From positions 1-64,000 of the forward strand of contig JAJEHQ010000001.1 in assembly GCA_022823625.1 (NCBI GenBank): a stretch of 64,000 bases of DNA, written 5' to 3'. The notes beneath the pieces are model-generated. The model was not told the DNA's origin. It saw nothing but the letters and a program-made list of their open reading frames with translations, and did no database searches. Positions within the stretch are counted from its first letter, which is position 1. Every line of letters starts with the position of its first letter. Made by a program: the position numbers and the translations under genes. Shown piece after piece: positions 21,189 to 30,218 of the stretch. This DNA comes from Gammaproteobacteria bacterium. GTDB lineage: Bacteria > Pseudomonadota > Gammaproteobacteria > Arenicellales > JAJDZL01.

Positions 21189-23603
21189 ATGAAGTCCTAT
21201 GCCAGAGTGGTGGTAATTGGTGGTGGCATTGGCGGAGTCTCTACACTCTATCATTTGACACAAGAGGGCTGGTCTGATGTCGTCTTGGTTGAACGAGATG
21301 AACTGACTTCCGGATCAACCTGGCATGCAGCTGCCCAGGTTACCCAGTTTGGTTCCAACCAGACGATGGTTGCGCTTAAACGCCATTCAATCAACCTGTA
21401 TCGGGAACTAGCTTCTGATCCCGAAAATCCCATCAATTACCACATCACAGGTGGCATGCGTTTGGCATACACGCCAGCTCAGGTTGATATTTACCGGCAC
21501 TATATCGGAATGGCAGCTGGAGTAGGGGTCGATACGGAGTTCATTGACGCTCATGAAGTCGGTAACCGACACCCACTGATTCGAACGCATGAGCTATTGG
21601 GAGCTTGGTGGGATCCATTGGATGGCGATATCGACCCGGCACAGCTGGTTTTTGCATTGGCACGTCGGGCTCGACAAGCAGGCGCTGAAATTTACCGATT
21701 CAATCCAGTCGAAGCGATAACGCGTAAACGTAATGGAGAGTTCATAGTCCATACCCAAAACGGAAGCATTGGCAGTGAGATGATTGTCAATGCCTCTGGA
21801 TATCGAGTCAACGAGGTTGGTTCAATGCTGGGCGTCAGTCATCCTGTGGTTTCGATGGAACACATGTATTTCTTGACGGAACCGATGGAAGCTATCGAGG
21901 CTCTTGATTTTCGCGTACCAATTATTCGAGACCCGGGCGACAACTTCTACAGTCGACAGGAAAAAGCTGGTTTGCTGGTTGGTGTTTACGAGCAGGACTG
22001 TCGTTTGTTTGGGATTGATGGCATAGACCCCAATTTTTCGAGGTCACTATGTCCGTCAGATTTGGACCGATGTTTGGACAACATGGAGCGAATATTCCAA
22101 CGCTTGCCCGGTCTGACTGAAGTCGGGATTCACACTGTTGTGAATGGACCGATTACTTATAGCGCAGACGGAGCACCTTTGATTGGGCCGATTCCCGGTA
22201 TTCCAAACGCCTTTGCCTGTCTGGGTTTGCGAGCCGGAATCGGTGAAGGTGGTGGGTTAGGAAAAATTTTGGCACAAATCATGGTGAATGGTGAGTGTGA
22301 ATGGGATGCGTGGTATCTTGATCCTCGCCGTTTCACCAGTTGGGCTAGCATTGAAGCAACTAGTCAGAAAGCGGTTGAAGAATATCAGCTTGAATTCGAT
22401 TACCACCTACCGCATGAATTCCGTCCGGCAGCCCGCCAGTTGCGTACAACACCGCTATATGATGTGCTTGATCAGCAAAACTGTGAGTGGTGTGTAGTCA
22501 ATGGGTGGGAGCGGGTGTTGTTCTTCAAGCCAAATTCAGATTTTGTCAATCAGCATTCCTATCGATTTACTCCGACTCAACAGGTGGTATCGCAAGAAGT
22601 TGCGGGAATCTGCCGCAGTGTCGGATTGATGGAAGTGTCAGGTTTCAATCGGTATGAAATTCAAGGAAAAGGAGCCGAGGCTTTTCTGGACCGTATGACA
22701 TGCAGTACGATACCGCAGCGGGATGGAAGCGTGAGACTGTGCTACTTTCTCACAGAAAGCGGAAACATTCTGACTGAGGCAACACTAACACGATTGGCTG
22801 CGGACCATTACTGGTATGGGTCGGCGGCAGCAGCAGAGTGGCATGACCGAGATTGGCTTCAAAAGTTCATACCTGAATCGGTACAGTTGGTAGAAAAAAC
22901 GCAGACTCACACAACACTTGTACTAGCTGGACCGCAATCGAGGCAGTTGTTGCAGTCGGCATCTCCAGAGAATGATTGGTCTCACAAGACGCTTCCACCC
23001 ATGCACGCCAGGTTAATGCGTATTGGCGAAATAAAGTTGTTGGCAATGCGGGTCTCATACTCAGGTGAATTGGCTTACGAACTTCATGTTCCAAACGAGT
23101 ATCTTATCTCAATCTATCAATTACTGATGGAATCAGGCGAATGTCTGAAACTAGTGCAGTTTGGTTTATATGCCGCAGAATCCATGCGCTTGGAGAAGGG
23201 TTACCTGCATTGGAAATCAGATCTGCTGTACGAGTTCAATCCGATCGAAGCTGGGCTCGAAAGATTCGTCAGTATGGACAAGGATGACTTTGTGGGAAAA
23301 GAAGAGTTGAATAAGGCGATCAACCAGGAGACACAGAAGCGGCTGGTAGTGATGAGTGTGGACTGTAATCATGCTCCGGCTCACTCAGGTGATCCTGTTT
23401 CTTGTGATGGTCAGATCGTGGGCTCTGTAACTTCGGGGGGCTATGGATTCAGGGTTCAGAAGAACATCGCATATGCGTACGTCGATTCGAAGTTTGCGAA
23501 TACTGAAACCGAACTGCAAATGGGGATATTAGGTGAGCTCCATTCGGCTCAAGTTGGTCACTCGTGTTTATATGATCCGAGAAATCTGCGGTTGCGAGTC
23601 TGA
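21189..23603 (+). CDS. FAD-dependent oxidoreductase-GcvT fusion (dimethylglycine/sarcosine dehydrogenase-like)
   Basis: VVVIGGGIGGVSTLYHL N-terminal FAD site, STWHAAA, C-terminal aminomethyltransferase domain. Confidence 0.88.
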   Translation: MKSYARVVVIGGGIGGVSTLYHLTQEGWSDVVLVERDELTSGSTWHAAAQVTQFGSNQTMVALKRHSINLYRELASDPENPINYHITGGMRLAYTPAQVDIYRHYIGMAAGVGVDTEFIDAHEVGNRHPLIRTHELLGAWWDPLDGDIDPAQLVFALARRARQAGAEIYRFNPVEAITRKRNGEFIVHTQNGSIGSEMIVNASGYRVNEVGSMLGVSHPVVSMEHMYFLTEPMEAIEALDFRVPIIRDPGDNFYSRQEKAGLLVGVYEQDCRLFGIDGIDPNFSRSLCPSDLDRCLDNMERIFQRLPGLTEVGIHTVVNGPITYSADGAPLIGPIPGIPNAFACLGLRAGIGEGGGLGKILAQIMVNGECEWDAWYLDPRRFTSWASIEATSQKAVEEYQLEFDYHLPHEFRPAARQLRTTPLYDVLDQQNCEWCVVNGWERVLFFKPNSDFVNQHSYRFTPTQQVVSQEVAGICRSVGLMEVSGFNRYEIQGKGAEAFLDRMTCSTIPQRDGSVRLCYFLTESGNILTEATLTRLAADHYWYGSAAAAEWHDRDWLQKFIPESVQLVEKTQTHTTLVLAGPQSRQLLQSASPENDWSHKTLPPMHARLMRIGEIKLLAMRVSYSGELAYELHVPNEYLISIYQLLMESGECLKLVQFGLYAAESMRLEKGYLHWKSDLLYEFNPIEAGLERFVSMDKDDFVGKEELNKAINQETQKRLVVMSVDCNHAPAHSGDPVSCDGQIVGSVTSGGYGFRVQKNIAYAYVDSKFANTETELQMGILGELHSAQVGHSCLYDPRNLRLRV

Positions 23604-24106
23604 CGAGCTAATTCGTTAACTGCCCGAGTTATCTTCCCTACTTATTAAGTTTTTGAATTCTGAAGCAATACGCACCAAGCTAGATGGCTTAAAGACTCTC
23701 AAAACTGACTTTAGCAGGGTAGGGTGTTTTCTGCTGAATACCCTGCTGCAATACACCAACTGTTTGAAAGAGTATAAGGGCAGGGTAGTATTGCGCCATG
23801 CCTGCATAACGTAATTTCGATGTGACTTTTCAGGTGCAGTCAATCGGGGCACCAGGAGATTGATCAAGAAATGTTAGCGTGTTGCTTAAATTGAGAAAGA
23901 AGTCTTCTTCTTGTGGAGAACTCAAATCGTAGTTTTGAGGGACAGAAAATGGAATCTCGTGGTAATCGTTGATGTCAGATCCAATAATCAGATTACCGAT
24001 TTCTATCGTAACTAACTCATCTAAGCCTGCGAATGTGGATCGATCGTATCAACTCATATAGGTCATTGCGGCATACATTTGTTGTTGTGCGAATTCAAAC
24101 TTAGTG

Positions 24107-24139
24107 TCAATTTGTATCAATTTGTGCTAAACTGATACA
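24107..24139. promoter_or_regulatory. Direct and inverted repeats upstream of fic
   Basis: TCAATTTGTA-TCAATTTGTG tandem; TGTATCA-13nt-TGATACA inverted repeat. Confidence 0.55.
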
Positions 24140-24194
24140 AAATAGTTTGTTGTTTCAATTTCGATATTGTTGCATTTGAGTTTGGAATCACAAA

Positions 24195-25532
24195 ATGCAA
24201 AGAATTCAACCCGCGCCGAAATTCCTAGACCTTATTGACCGGTATAAAGATGATACTGATGTAATGGCTCGAATATTGGAATTGTCTGATGTGCCTCAGA
24301 AAAATTATCGACACTGGCACAAGTTTAAGTATTTAAAACCACCCGAGGAGTTGAATTCAGAAGCTTGGTGGTTGGCAACTAAAATTTCCAGAAATGCCGG
24401 AAAAAGATTACTGCCATTTGAAGATGCCGATGGACAATTATTCAGTTATGTGCTGACGGACCAAATACTGGAAAAACTGCACATTATTGACAGCGATGCC
24501 AGAGAAAAATTAGGCTCAGAACGAACCATTGGCAGTGAACGTAGCACTGAGTACATGACAATGTCACTAATTGAAGAGGCAATTACGTCAAGCCAGTTGG
24601 AAGGAGCACTAACGACAAGAAAAATCGCAAGCGATATGATTCGCAAAGGTCGAAAGCCAAAAAACAGACATGAGCGGATGATTTTCAATAATTACCGGGC
24701 TATGGAATACATTCGCTTCAGTTTGAGTGAACAGTTGACTTTTGACTGGCTGATGCACTTGCACGAACTATTGTCTCAAGGTACTCTGGATGACCCTGGC
24801 GATTGCGGTCGTATACAAACCGAAGATGAGCAGCGTGTTATGATTGCAGACGCCTATGGAAAAGTGGTTTTTTATCCACCTCCGGCCGAACAATTACCAA
24901 ATAGACTAAATAAATTGATCAAATTCGCTAGTCAATCTCGGAGTAGTGTCCCATTTCTACATCCGATACTTAGAGCGATTGTTTTGCATTTCATGATTGC
25001 ATTTGATCATCCCTTTGTAGATGGTAACGGACGAGTAGCGAGAGCACTCTTTTATTGTTCGGCACTGAAAGATGGGTACGATGCTTTCGCTTTTATCTCA
25101 ATAAGCAGAATTATTCAAAAGGCCCCAGCTCAGTATGCTTACGCATTTCAGTTTGTCGAAACTGACGAAAATGACATGACCTACTTTTTCCACCACCAAC
25201 TAGATGTCATTTGCAAGAGTATTAGAGAATTAAATCAATATATTGAAAAGAAACGACTGCAAATTGACCAGATTGGAAGAGAACTAAAGAGATTGTCATT
25301 GAACCACAGACAACTCGCTTTACTCAATCACGCGGCAAATCATCCAAACCATGTTTACACAATTTATTCCCACCAAAATAGTCACGGATGCGCGTATGCC
25401 ACTGCTAGAGCAGACTTGTTGAATCTGGCTGAATTCGATCTTCTGGAAAAGATTCAAATTGACAAAAAGTCTCTAGGATTTGCCGCACCCAACGACTTAG
25501 GTAAGAGAATCTCTAGATTGGCGAAATTGTAA
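24195..25532 (+). CDS. Fic-domain protein (probable AMP/NMP transferase) with N-terminal inhibitory motif
   Basis: HPFVDGNGRVAR catalytic Fic motif; SSQLEG matches (S/T)xxxE(G/N) inhibitory motif. Confidence 0.9.
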   Translation: MQRIQPAPKFLDLIDRYKDDTDVMARILELSDVPQKNYRHWHKFKYLKPPEELNSEAWWLATKISRNAGKRLLPFEDADGQLFSYVLTDQILEKLHIIDSDAREKLGSERTIGSERSTEYMTMSLIEEAITSSQLEGALTTRKIASDMIRKGRKPKNRHERMIFNNYRAMEYIRFSLSEQLTFDWLMHLHELLSQGTLDDPGDCGRIQTEDEQRVMIADAYGKVVFYPPPAEQLPNRLNKLIKFASQSRSSVPFLHPILRAIVLHFMIAFDHPFVDGNGRVARALFYCSALKDGYDAFAFISISRIIQKAPAQYAYAFQFVETDENDMTYFFHHQLDVICKSIRELNQYIEKKRLQIDQIGRELKRLSLNHRQLALLNHAANHPNHVYTIYSHQNSHGCAYATARADLLNLAEFDLLEKIQIDKKSLGFAAPNDLGKRISRLAKL

Positions 25533-25550
25533 ACACCTGTATTTGAAATA

Positions 25551-25573
25551 TATCAATTTGTGAATGATTGATA
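25551..25573. promoter_or_regulatory. Inverted repeat downstream of fic sharing the upstream core
   Basis: TATCAAT-9nt-ATTGATA; shares TATCAATTTGTG with 24115-24126. Confidence 0.5.
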
Positions 25574-26023
25574 CATTTTCGCACAGATTTATCAATTTTT
25601 GACACAAGTACAAATTAATTTGAACTTGATACTCCGGACGCAAAGAAGCCTTCAAGGCAATACTCTCGTCGATCTGACTCGGCCTTTCATATTCCGCATT
25701 GAAAACTGATCCTGCTCGACACTGCGTTGAGTCTGCGGATGCGCTCGGCTGCAATTGGCCGCGACGGTACTAGTCGGTTCCGGCAGACACAGAATTCAGT
25801 GTCACATGCTGAAGTTGTCCGAATATGGGCGACACCACTGCGGCAGTGTGAACCATCTCCACTGTGGTGCCATCCGGGATTTCATGCCGCTAAAAAAGCA
25901 TGGGAAACGCCTGCCTATCTACGTTTCTTTTTCATTGTGTCGATATAATCCGATTGAGTAATAATTTATTTTCCTTTTCTAAATTTCAGATTTAGAATAA
26001 AAAACAATTGGGAGGACTGTACT

Positions 26024-27133
26024 TTGAGACACCCATCTAAGCTTAAATTTTTATTAGCATCCGTGTTTTCCACATTCTTTTGCTACATTGGCAGTGCCAA
26101 TGCTGAAGGAACGTTGAATGTCTATAACTGGGCCGAATACATCGGTGAGGACACTATTGCAAATTTTGAAGCGGAATACGGTATCGATGTTACTTATGAC
26201 AACTACGATTCAGTTGAAACTGTCGATGCTAAATTACTGGCTGGAAATACCGGTTACGATGTCGTATCCCATTCAGGTTCTGCAGTTGCCAAACTCATTC
26301 CTACAGGTGTAATATCCAAGCTGGATACATCTAGATTGTCGAATCTTGAACACATGAGCAGTGAAGTGATGGGCCGGGTGGCCGAAAAATGGGATCCGGG
26401 TAATGACCATTTCATTCCCTATATGTGGGGAACGCATGGCGTAACCTACAACGAGGAGTTGATTCGAAGCACTTTTCCGGATGCCCCAATCGGATCCATG
26501 GATCTGATCTTCAAGCCGGAAAATATGGAAAAGCTTGCTGAATGCGGTGTCGCTTTTCTCGATTCACCGACCGACGTGATTCCAATGGCACTCGCATATA
26601 TGGGTTTGAATCCAAGTTCCACAGATAAGAAAGACTATAAGGCTGTGGAAGAAATGCTTCTGCAAATACGCCCCTATATCAAAACATTTGACAACTATGC
26701 CTACCAGCGAATGGTAGAAAAGGAATTTTGTCTGGCCGTTACGTGGGGTCCAGATGGGCTGCTCGCCATCTCGACAGCTGAAGAAGCAGGTGCGGATGTC
26801 AAACTCGACTTCTTTCTACCTGCTGGCGAAAGGAAAGCGAACATCTGGGTCGATGGATGGGTGATTCCTTCTGACGCAAAGAATGTCGATAACGCCTATT
26901 TGTTTCTCAACTACATGATGCGACCAGAGGTTGCTGCAGGCGACAGCAACTACACCTGGTATGCGACAGCAAATGCATCTGCACATCCAATGGTTGATCC
27001 GGCTGTCACTTCAAGTGAAGCGAGTTATCCACCAGCTGAAACTGTTGCAATGATGTATCCACTTGAAGTTCTGCCACCTAAAGTTCAGCGCGTGAGGACA
27101 CGTACCTGGACAAACTTCAAAGCGGGAAATTAA
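26024..27133 (+). CDS. Spermidine/putrescine-type ABC transporter substrate-binding protein
   Basis: Signal peptide; GTLNVYNWAEYIGEDTIANFEAEYGI; TTG start after GGGAGG. Confidence 0.9.
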   Translation: MRHPSKLKFLLASVFSTFFCYIGSANAEGTLNVYNWAEYIGEDTIANFEAEYGIDVTYDNYDSVETVDAKLLAGNTGYDVVSHSGSAVAKLIPTGVISKLDTSRLSNLEHMSSEVMGRVAEKWDPGNDHFIPYMWGTHGVTYNEELIRSTFPDAPIGSMDLIFKPENMEKLAECGVAFLDSPTDVIPMALAYMGLNPSSTDKKDYKAVEEMLLQIRPYIKTFDNYAYQRMVEKEFCLAVTWGPDGLLAISTAEEAGADVKLDFFLPAGERKANIWVDGWVIPSDAKNVDNAYLFLNYMMRPEVAAGDSNYTWYATANASAHPMVDPAVTSSEASYPPAETVAMMYPLEVLPPKVQRVRTRTWTNFKAGN

Positions 27134-27209
27134 TTTAGATTTATCCTAAAACAGAGTTGACTCGGAGGCTGGTTAGCGCGTTCTGTAAGTCTTCGTTAGG
27201 GGAGGAGAA

Positions 27210-28370
27210 GTGAATATGCAAAATGGCACGGATAAACTGTTCGTAGATCAGCCTTGGCTGGATCCTGAAGCAGAGCCCTTTGTAAAAATACAGTCACTCA
27301 CCAAGACGTTTGGTTCATTCACCGCCGTATCAAGTGTCGATCTTGAGATCTACGAGGGCGAGCTGTTCTCCTTGCTTGGCGGTTCCGGGTGCGGAAAATC
27401 CACCCTGCTGAGAATGTTAGCCGGATTCGATCCGCCAACCTCTGGGAATATATTCATCGACGGCGTTGATATGGCGGGCGTTCCGCCGTATCAGCGGCCC
27501 GTCAATATGATGTTTCAGTCCTACGCCCTGTTTCCACATATGACGGTGGAACAGAACGTAGCCTACGGCCTGAAACAGGACAGGGTACCGAAAGACAAAA
27601 TAGCTGAACGGGTTGACCAGATGCTGTCAATCGTTGAGTTAAGTCAGTTCGCCAAGCGTAAGCCGCACCAATTGTCCGGTGGTCAGCGACAGCGTGTTGC
27701 GCTGGCACGTGCGCTCGTTAAAAACCCGAAAGTTCTGCTACTTGATGAGCCACTTGGCGCGCTCGACAAACGATTGCGCGAGCAGACGCAGTTCGAGTTG
27801 ATGAACATCCAGGAACGGCTTGGCATCACATTTATTGTCGTAACACATGACCAGGAAGAGGCGATGACACTGTCATCACGAATCGCAGTCATGGACCAGG
27901 GCAGATTTTCCCAAATCGGGACACCGACTGACATTTACGAGTACCCCGAGACTCGATTTGTGGCAAATTTTATCGGTAGTGCGAATATGTTCGAAGGTCG
28001 GGTGAAGGAGAATGGTGCCGATTACGTCATTGTGCAGGGTGTCGGGTCTGATGTTTCGTTTTACATTGATCACAGCACTGCGGTCAGGGAGAACACTGCG
28101 GTCTGGGTTGCACTGCGGCCAGAAAAAATCACGGTTTCCGCCAGCGCACCTGAAGATTCTGCAGATTACAACTTTGTCGAAGGTGTTGTTGACGACATCG
28201 GCTACCTCGGAAATTTTTCGATTTACAAAATCAGACTTGACAATGGCAGAATCATTGAAATCACTCATCCCAATCAAACCCGTCCCAAACATGGCAGACA
28301 CCTAGTTGAATGGGAAGATAAAGTTTATCTGAGCTGGGCTCCTCACAGTCCAGTCCTACTGACGAAGTAG
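27210..28370 (+). CDS. Polyamine-type ABC transporter ATPase (PotA/PotG-like)
   Basis: GGSGCGKSTLLRMLAG, LSGGQRQRVALARAL, TOBE-like C-terminus. Confidence 0.93.
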   Translation: MNMQNGTDKLFVDQPWLDPEAEPFVKIQSLTKTFGSFTAVSSVDLEIYEGELFSLLGGSGCGKSTLLRMLAGFDPPTSGNIFIDGVDMAGVPPYQRPVNMMFQSYALFPHMTVEQNVAYGLKQDRVPKDKIAERVDQMLSIVELSQFAKRKPHQLSGGQRQRVALARALVKNPKVLLLDEPLGALDKRLREQTQFELMNIQERLGITFIVVTHDQEEAMTLSSRIAVMDQGRFSQIGTPTDIYEYPETRFVANFIGSANMFEGRVKENGADYVIVQGVGSDVSFYIDHSTAVRENTAVWVALRPEKITVSASAPEDSADYNFVEGVVDDIGYLGNFSIYKIRLDNGRIIEITHPNQTRPKHGRHLVEWEDKVYLSWAPHSPVLLTK

Positions 28371-28423
28371 GCTAGTCTTGCAGCGGTTCCACAAAAGTCA
28401 GTAGAAAGGCAGGGCAGTCATCG

Positions 28424-29338
28424 TTGCGTAGTCGAATCCAAAGCAAGCTGCAATCAGCCGAGCTGTGGCAAGCATTTATCATCGCAGTACCTTACATCTG
28501 GCTGCTGATCTTCTTTCTCATCCCGTTTTTCATCGTTTTAAAGATCAGTTTCGCTGAGTACATTCTCGCGAGTCCGCCGTTTTCCAAACTATTCCGGCTG
28601 GCTGACACCGGTGCAATGTACATGACATTGATTTTTGATAACTTTGTCTACCTTTGGGAGGATGATCTTTATCTCAACACTTATTTGAATTCACTGCAGA
28701 TATCGATCACATCGACCATACTCTGCCTGCTGGTCGGCTATCCGATTGCTTACGGCATTGCACGCGCCACGCCGACAGCAAAGAAAATATTACTCCTGAT
28801 GGTCATCTTGCCATTCTGGACGTCATTTCTCCTGCGCGTCTATGCCTGGATCGGGCTTTTAGCGGATCAGGGAACCATCAATAACTTCCTGATCTGGATT
28901 GGAATCATCGACGAACCAATCAAGATGCTCTATACGGATTTTGCAGTTTATGTCGGAATTGTTTACACCTATCTTCCGTTCATGATTTTGCCCTTGTTTG
29001 CGAGCATTGAAAAACTTGATATGACACTGCATGAGGCGGCTGCAGATTTGGGTTCGCGTCCCTTTACCACTTTTCGAACAATCACGATACCATTGACGAT
29101 GCCAGGGATCATCGCCGGTTCTTTGTTGGTATTCATTCCTGCGACGGGTGAATTCGTCATACCTGATCTGCTCGGTGGAGGAAACGTACTCATGATCGGT
29201 AAGGTGTTGTATAGCGAGTTTAACTCGAACCAGGATTGGCCAATCGCATCTGCGGTTGCAGTCGTACTGCTAATTTTGCTGGTTGTTCCAATGATGATTT
29301 ACCAGAAGTATCAGGCTAAAGAGTCAAGCGGGGAATAG
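28424..29338 (+). CDS. Polyamine-type ABC transporter permease (PotB/PotH-like)
   Basis: Multi-TM; EAAADLGSRPFTTFRTITIPLTMPG EAA loop. Confidence 0.9.
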   Translation: MRSRIQSKLQSAELWQAFIIAVPYIWLLIFFLIPFFIVLKISFAEYILASPPFSKLFRLADTGAMYMTLIFDNFVYLWEDDLYLNTYLNSLQISITSTILCLLVGYPIAYGIARATPTAKKILLLMVILPFWTSFLLRVYAWIGLLADQGTINNFLIWIGIIDEPIKMLYTDFAVYVGIVYTYLPFMILPLFASIEKLDMTLHEAAADLGSRPFTTFRTITIPLTMPGIIAGSLLVFIPATGEFVIPDLLGGGNVLMIGKVLYSEFNSNQDWPIASAVAVVLLILLVVPMMIYQKYQAKESSGE

Positions 29339-29348
29339 GTTCGCAACG

Positions 29349-30218
29349 ATGAGCTTCAAAAAATCACCATTTACATTCTCGCTGCTGTGCTTCGGATTTG
29401 CATTTTTGTATATTCCAATTTTTCTGCTGATGTTCTACTCATTTAACTACTCAAAGGTGGTTCCGGTATGGGGTGGATTTTCAGTTCGCTGGTACGTAGA
29501 GCTGTTTCAAAGCGAAGAGATATGGAGCGCAGTCGGATTAAGTCTGCAGATTGCGATCATGAACGCTACATTCGCAACGATGTTGGGTGCTCTGGCAGGC
29601 ATTGCAATGGCCCGAATCAAGCGGTTTCGCGGTAGAACACTGTTCTCTGGCATGATCTCGGCGCCGCTGGTTATGCCTGAGGTCATCACCGGTCTTTCAC
29701 TGTTATTGCTGTTTATCACGATGGCTGAAATTATCGGCTGGCCGTCGCGAGGCATTACAACAATTACCATCGCACACATTACTTTTTCCCTTGCGTACGT
29801 TGCGGTGATTGTTCAGTCAAGACTGGTTGGTGTGGATGAGTCATTGGAAGAGGCTGCACTAGACCTCGGTGCAAAACCTTATCGAGTGCTGATCGATGTC
29901 ACTGTACCTTTGCTTGCACCTGCACTGGCAGCCGGTTGGCTGCTGGCATTTACATTGTCACTGGATGATTTGGTTATTGCGAGTTTCGTATCTGGACCGG
30001 GAGCGAATACCTTGCCAATGCTCATTTACTCAAGGGTTAAATTGGGACTGAAACCGGATGTCAATGCGCTCGCAACAATCATCATTCTGATCGTTGCAAT
30101 TGGTGTCTGCGTCGCCGGCTGGATTTTGTCCAGGCAGGAGAAACAGAGGATGGCCGATATGCAAATGGCCGAAGCTGAAAAATACGACTTTAGTGACGAG
30201 CCTCAAAGTTCCCGTTAG
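29349..30218 (+). CDS. Polyamine-type ABC transporter permease (PotC/PotI-like)
   Basis: Multi-TM; EAALDLGAKPYRVLIDVTVPLLAP EAA loop. Confidence 0.9.
   Translation: MSFKKSPFTFSLLCFGFAFLYIPIFLLMFYSFNYSKVVPVWGGFSVRWYVELFQSEEIWSAVGLSLQIAIMNATFATMLGALAGIAMARIKRFRGRTLFSGMISAPLVMPEVITGLSLLLLFITMAEIIGWPSRGITTITIAHITFSLAYVAVIVQSRLVGVDESLEEAALDLGAKPYRVLIDVTVPLLAPALAAGWLLAFTLSLDDLVIASFVSGPGANTLPMLIYSRVKLGLKPDVNALATIIILIVAIGVCVAGWILSRQEKQRMADMQMAEAEKYDFSDEPQSSR

Noticed and set aside
23616-23867. Minus-strand 83-aa ORF, plus an 8-bp inverted repeat GCAGGGTA/TACCCTGC (23714-23746)
   Set aside because: ORF has no recognisable features; the repeat is an isolated hairpin without a T-run and no clear role.
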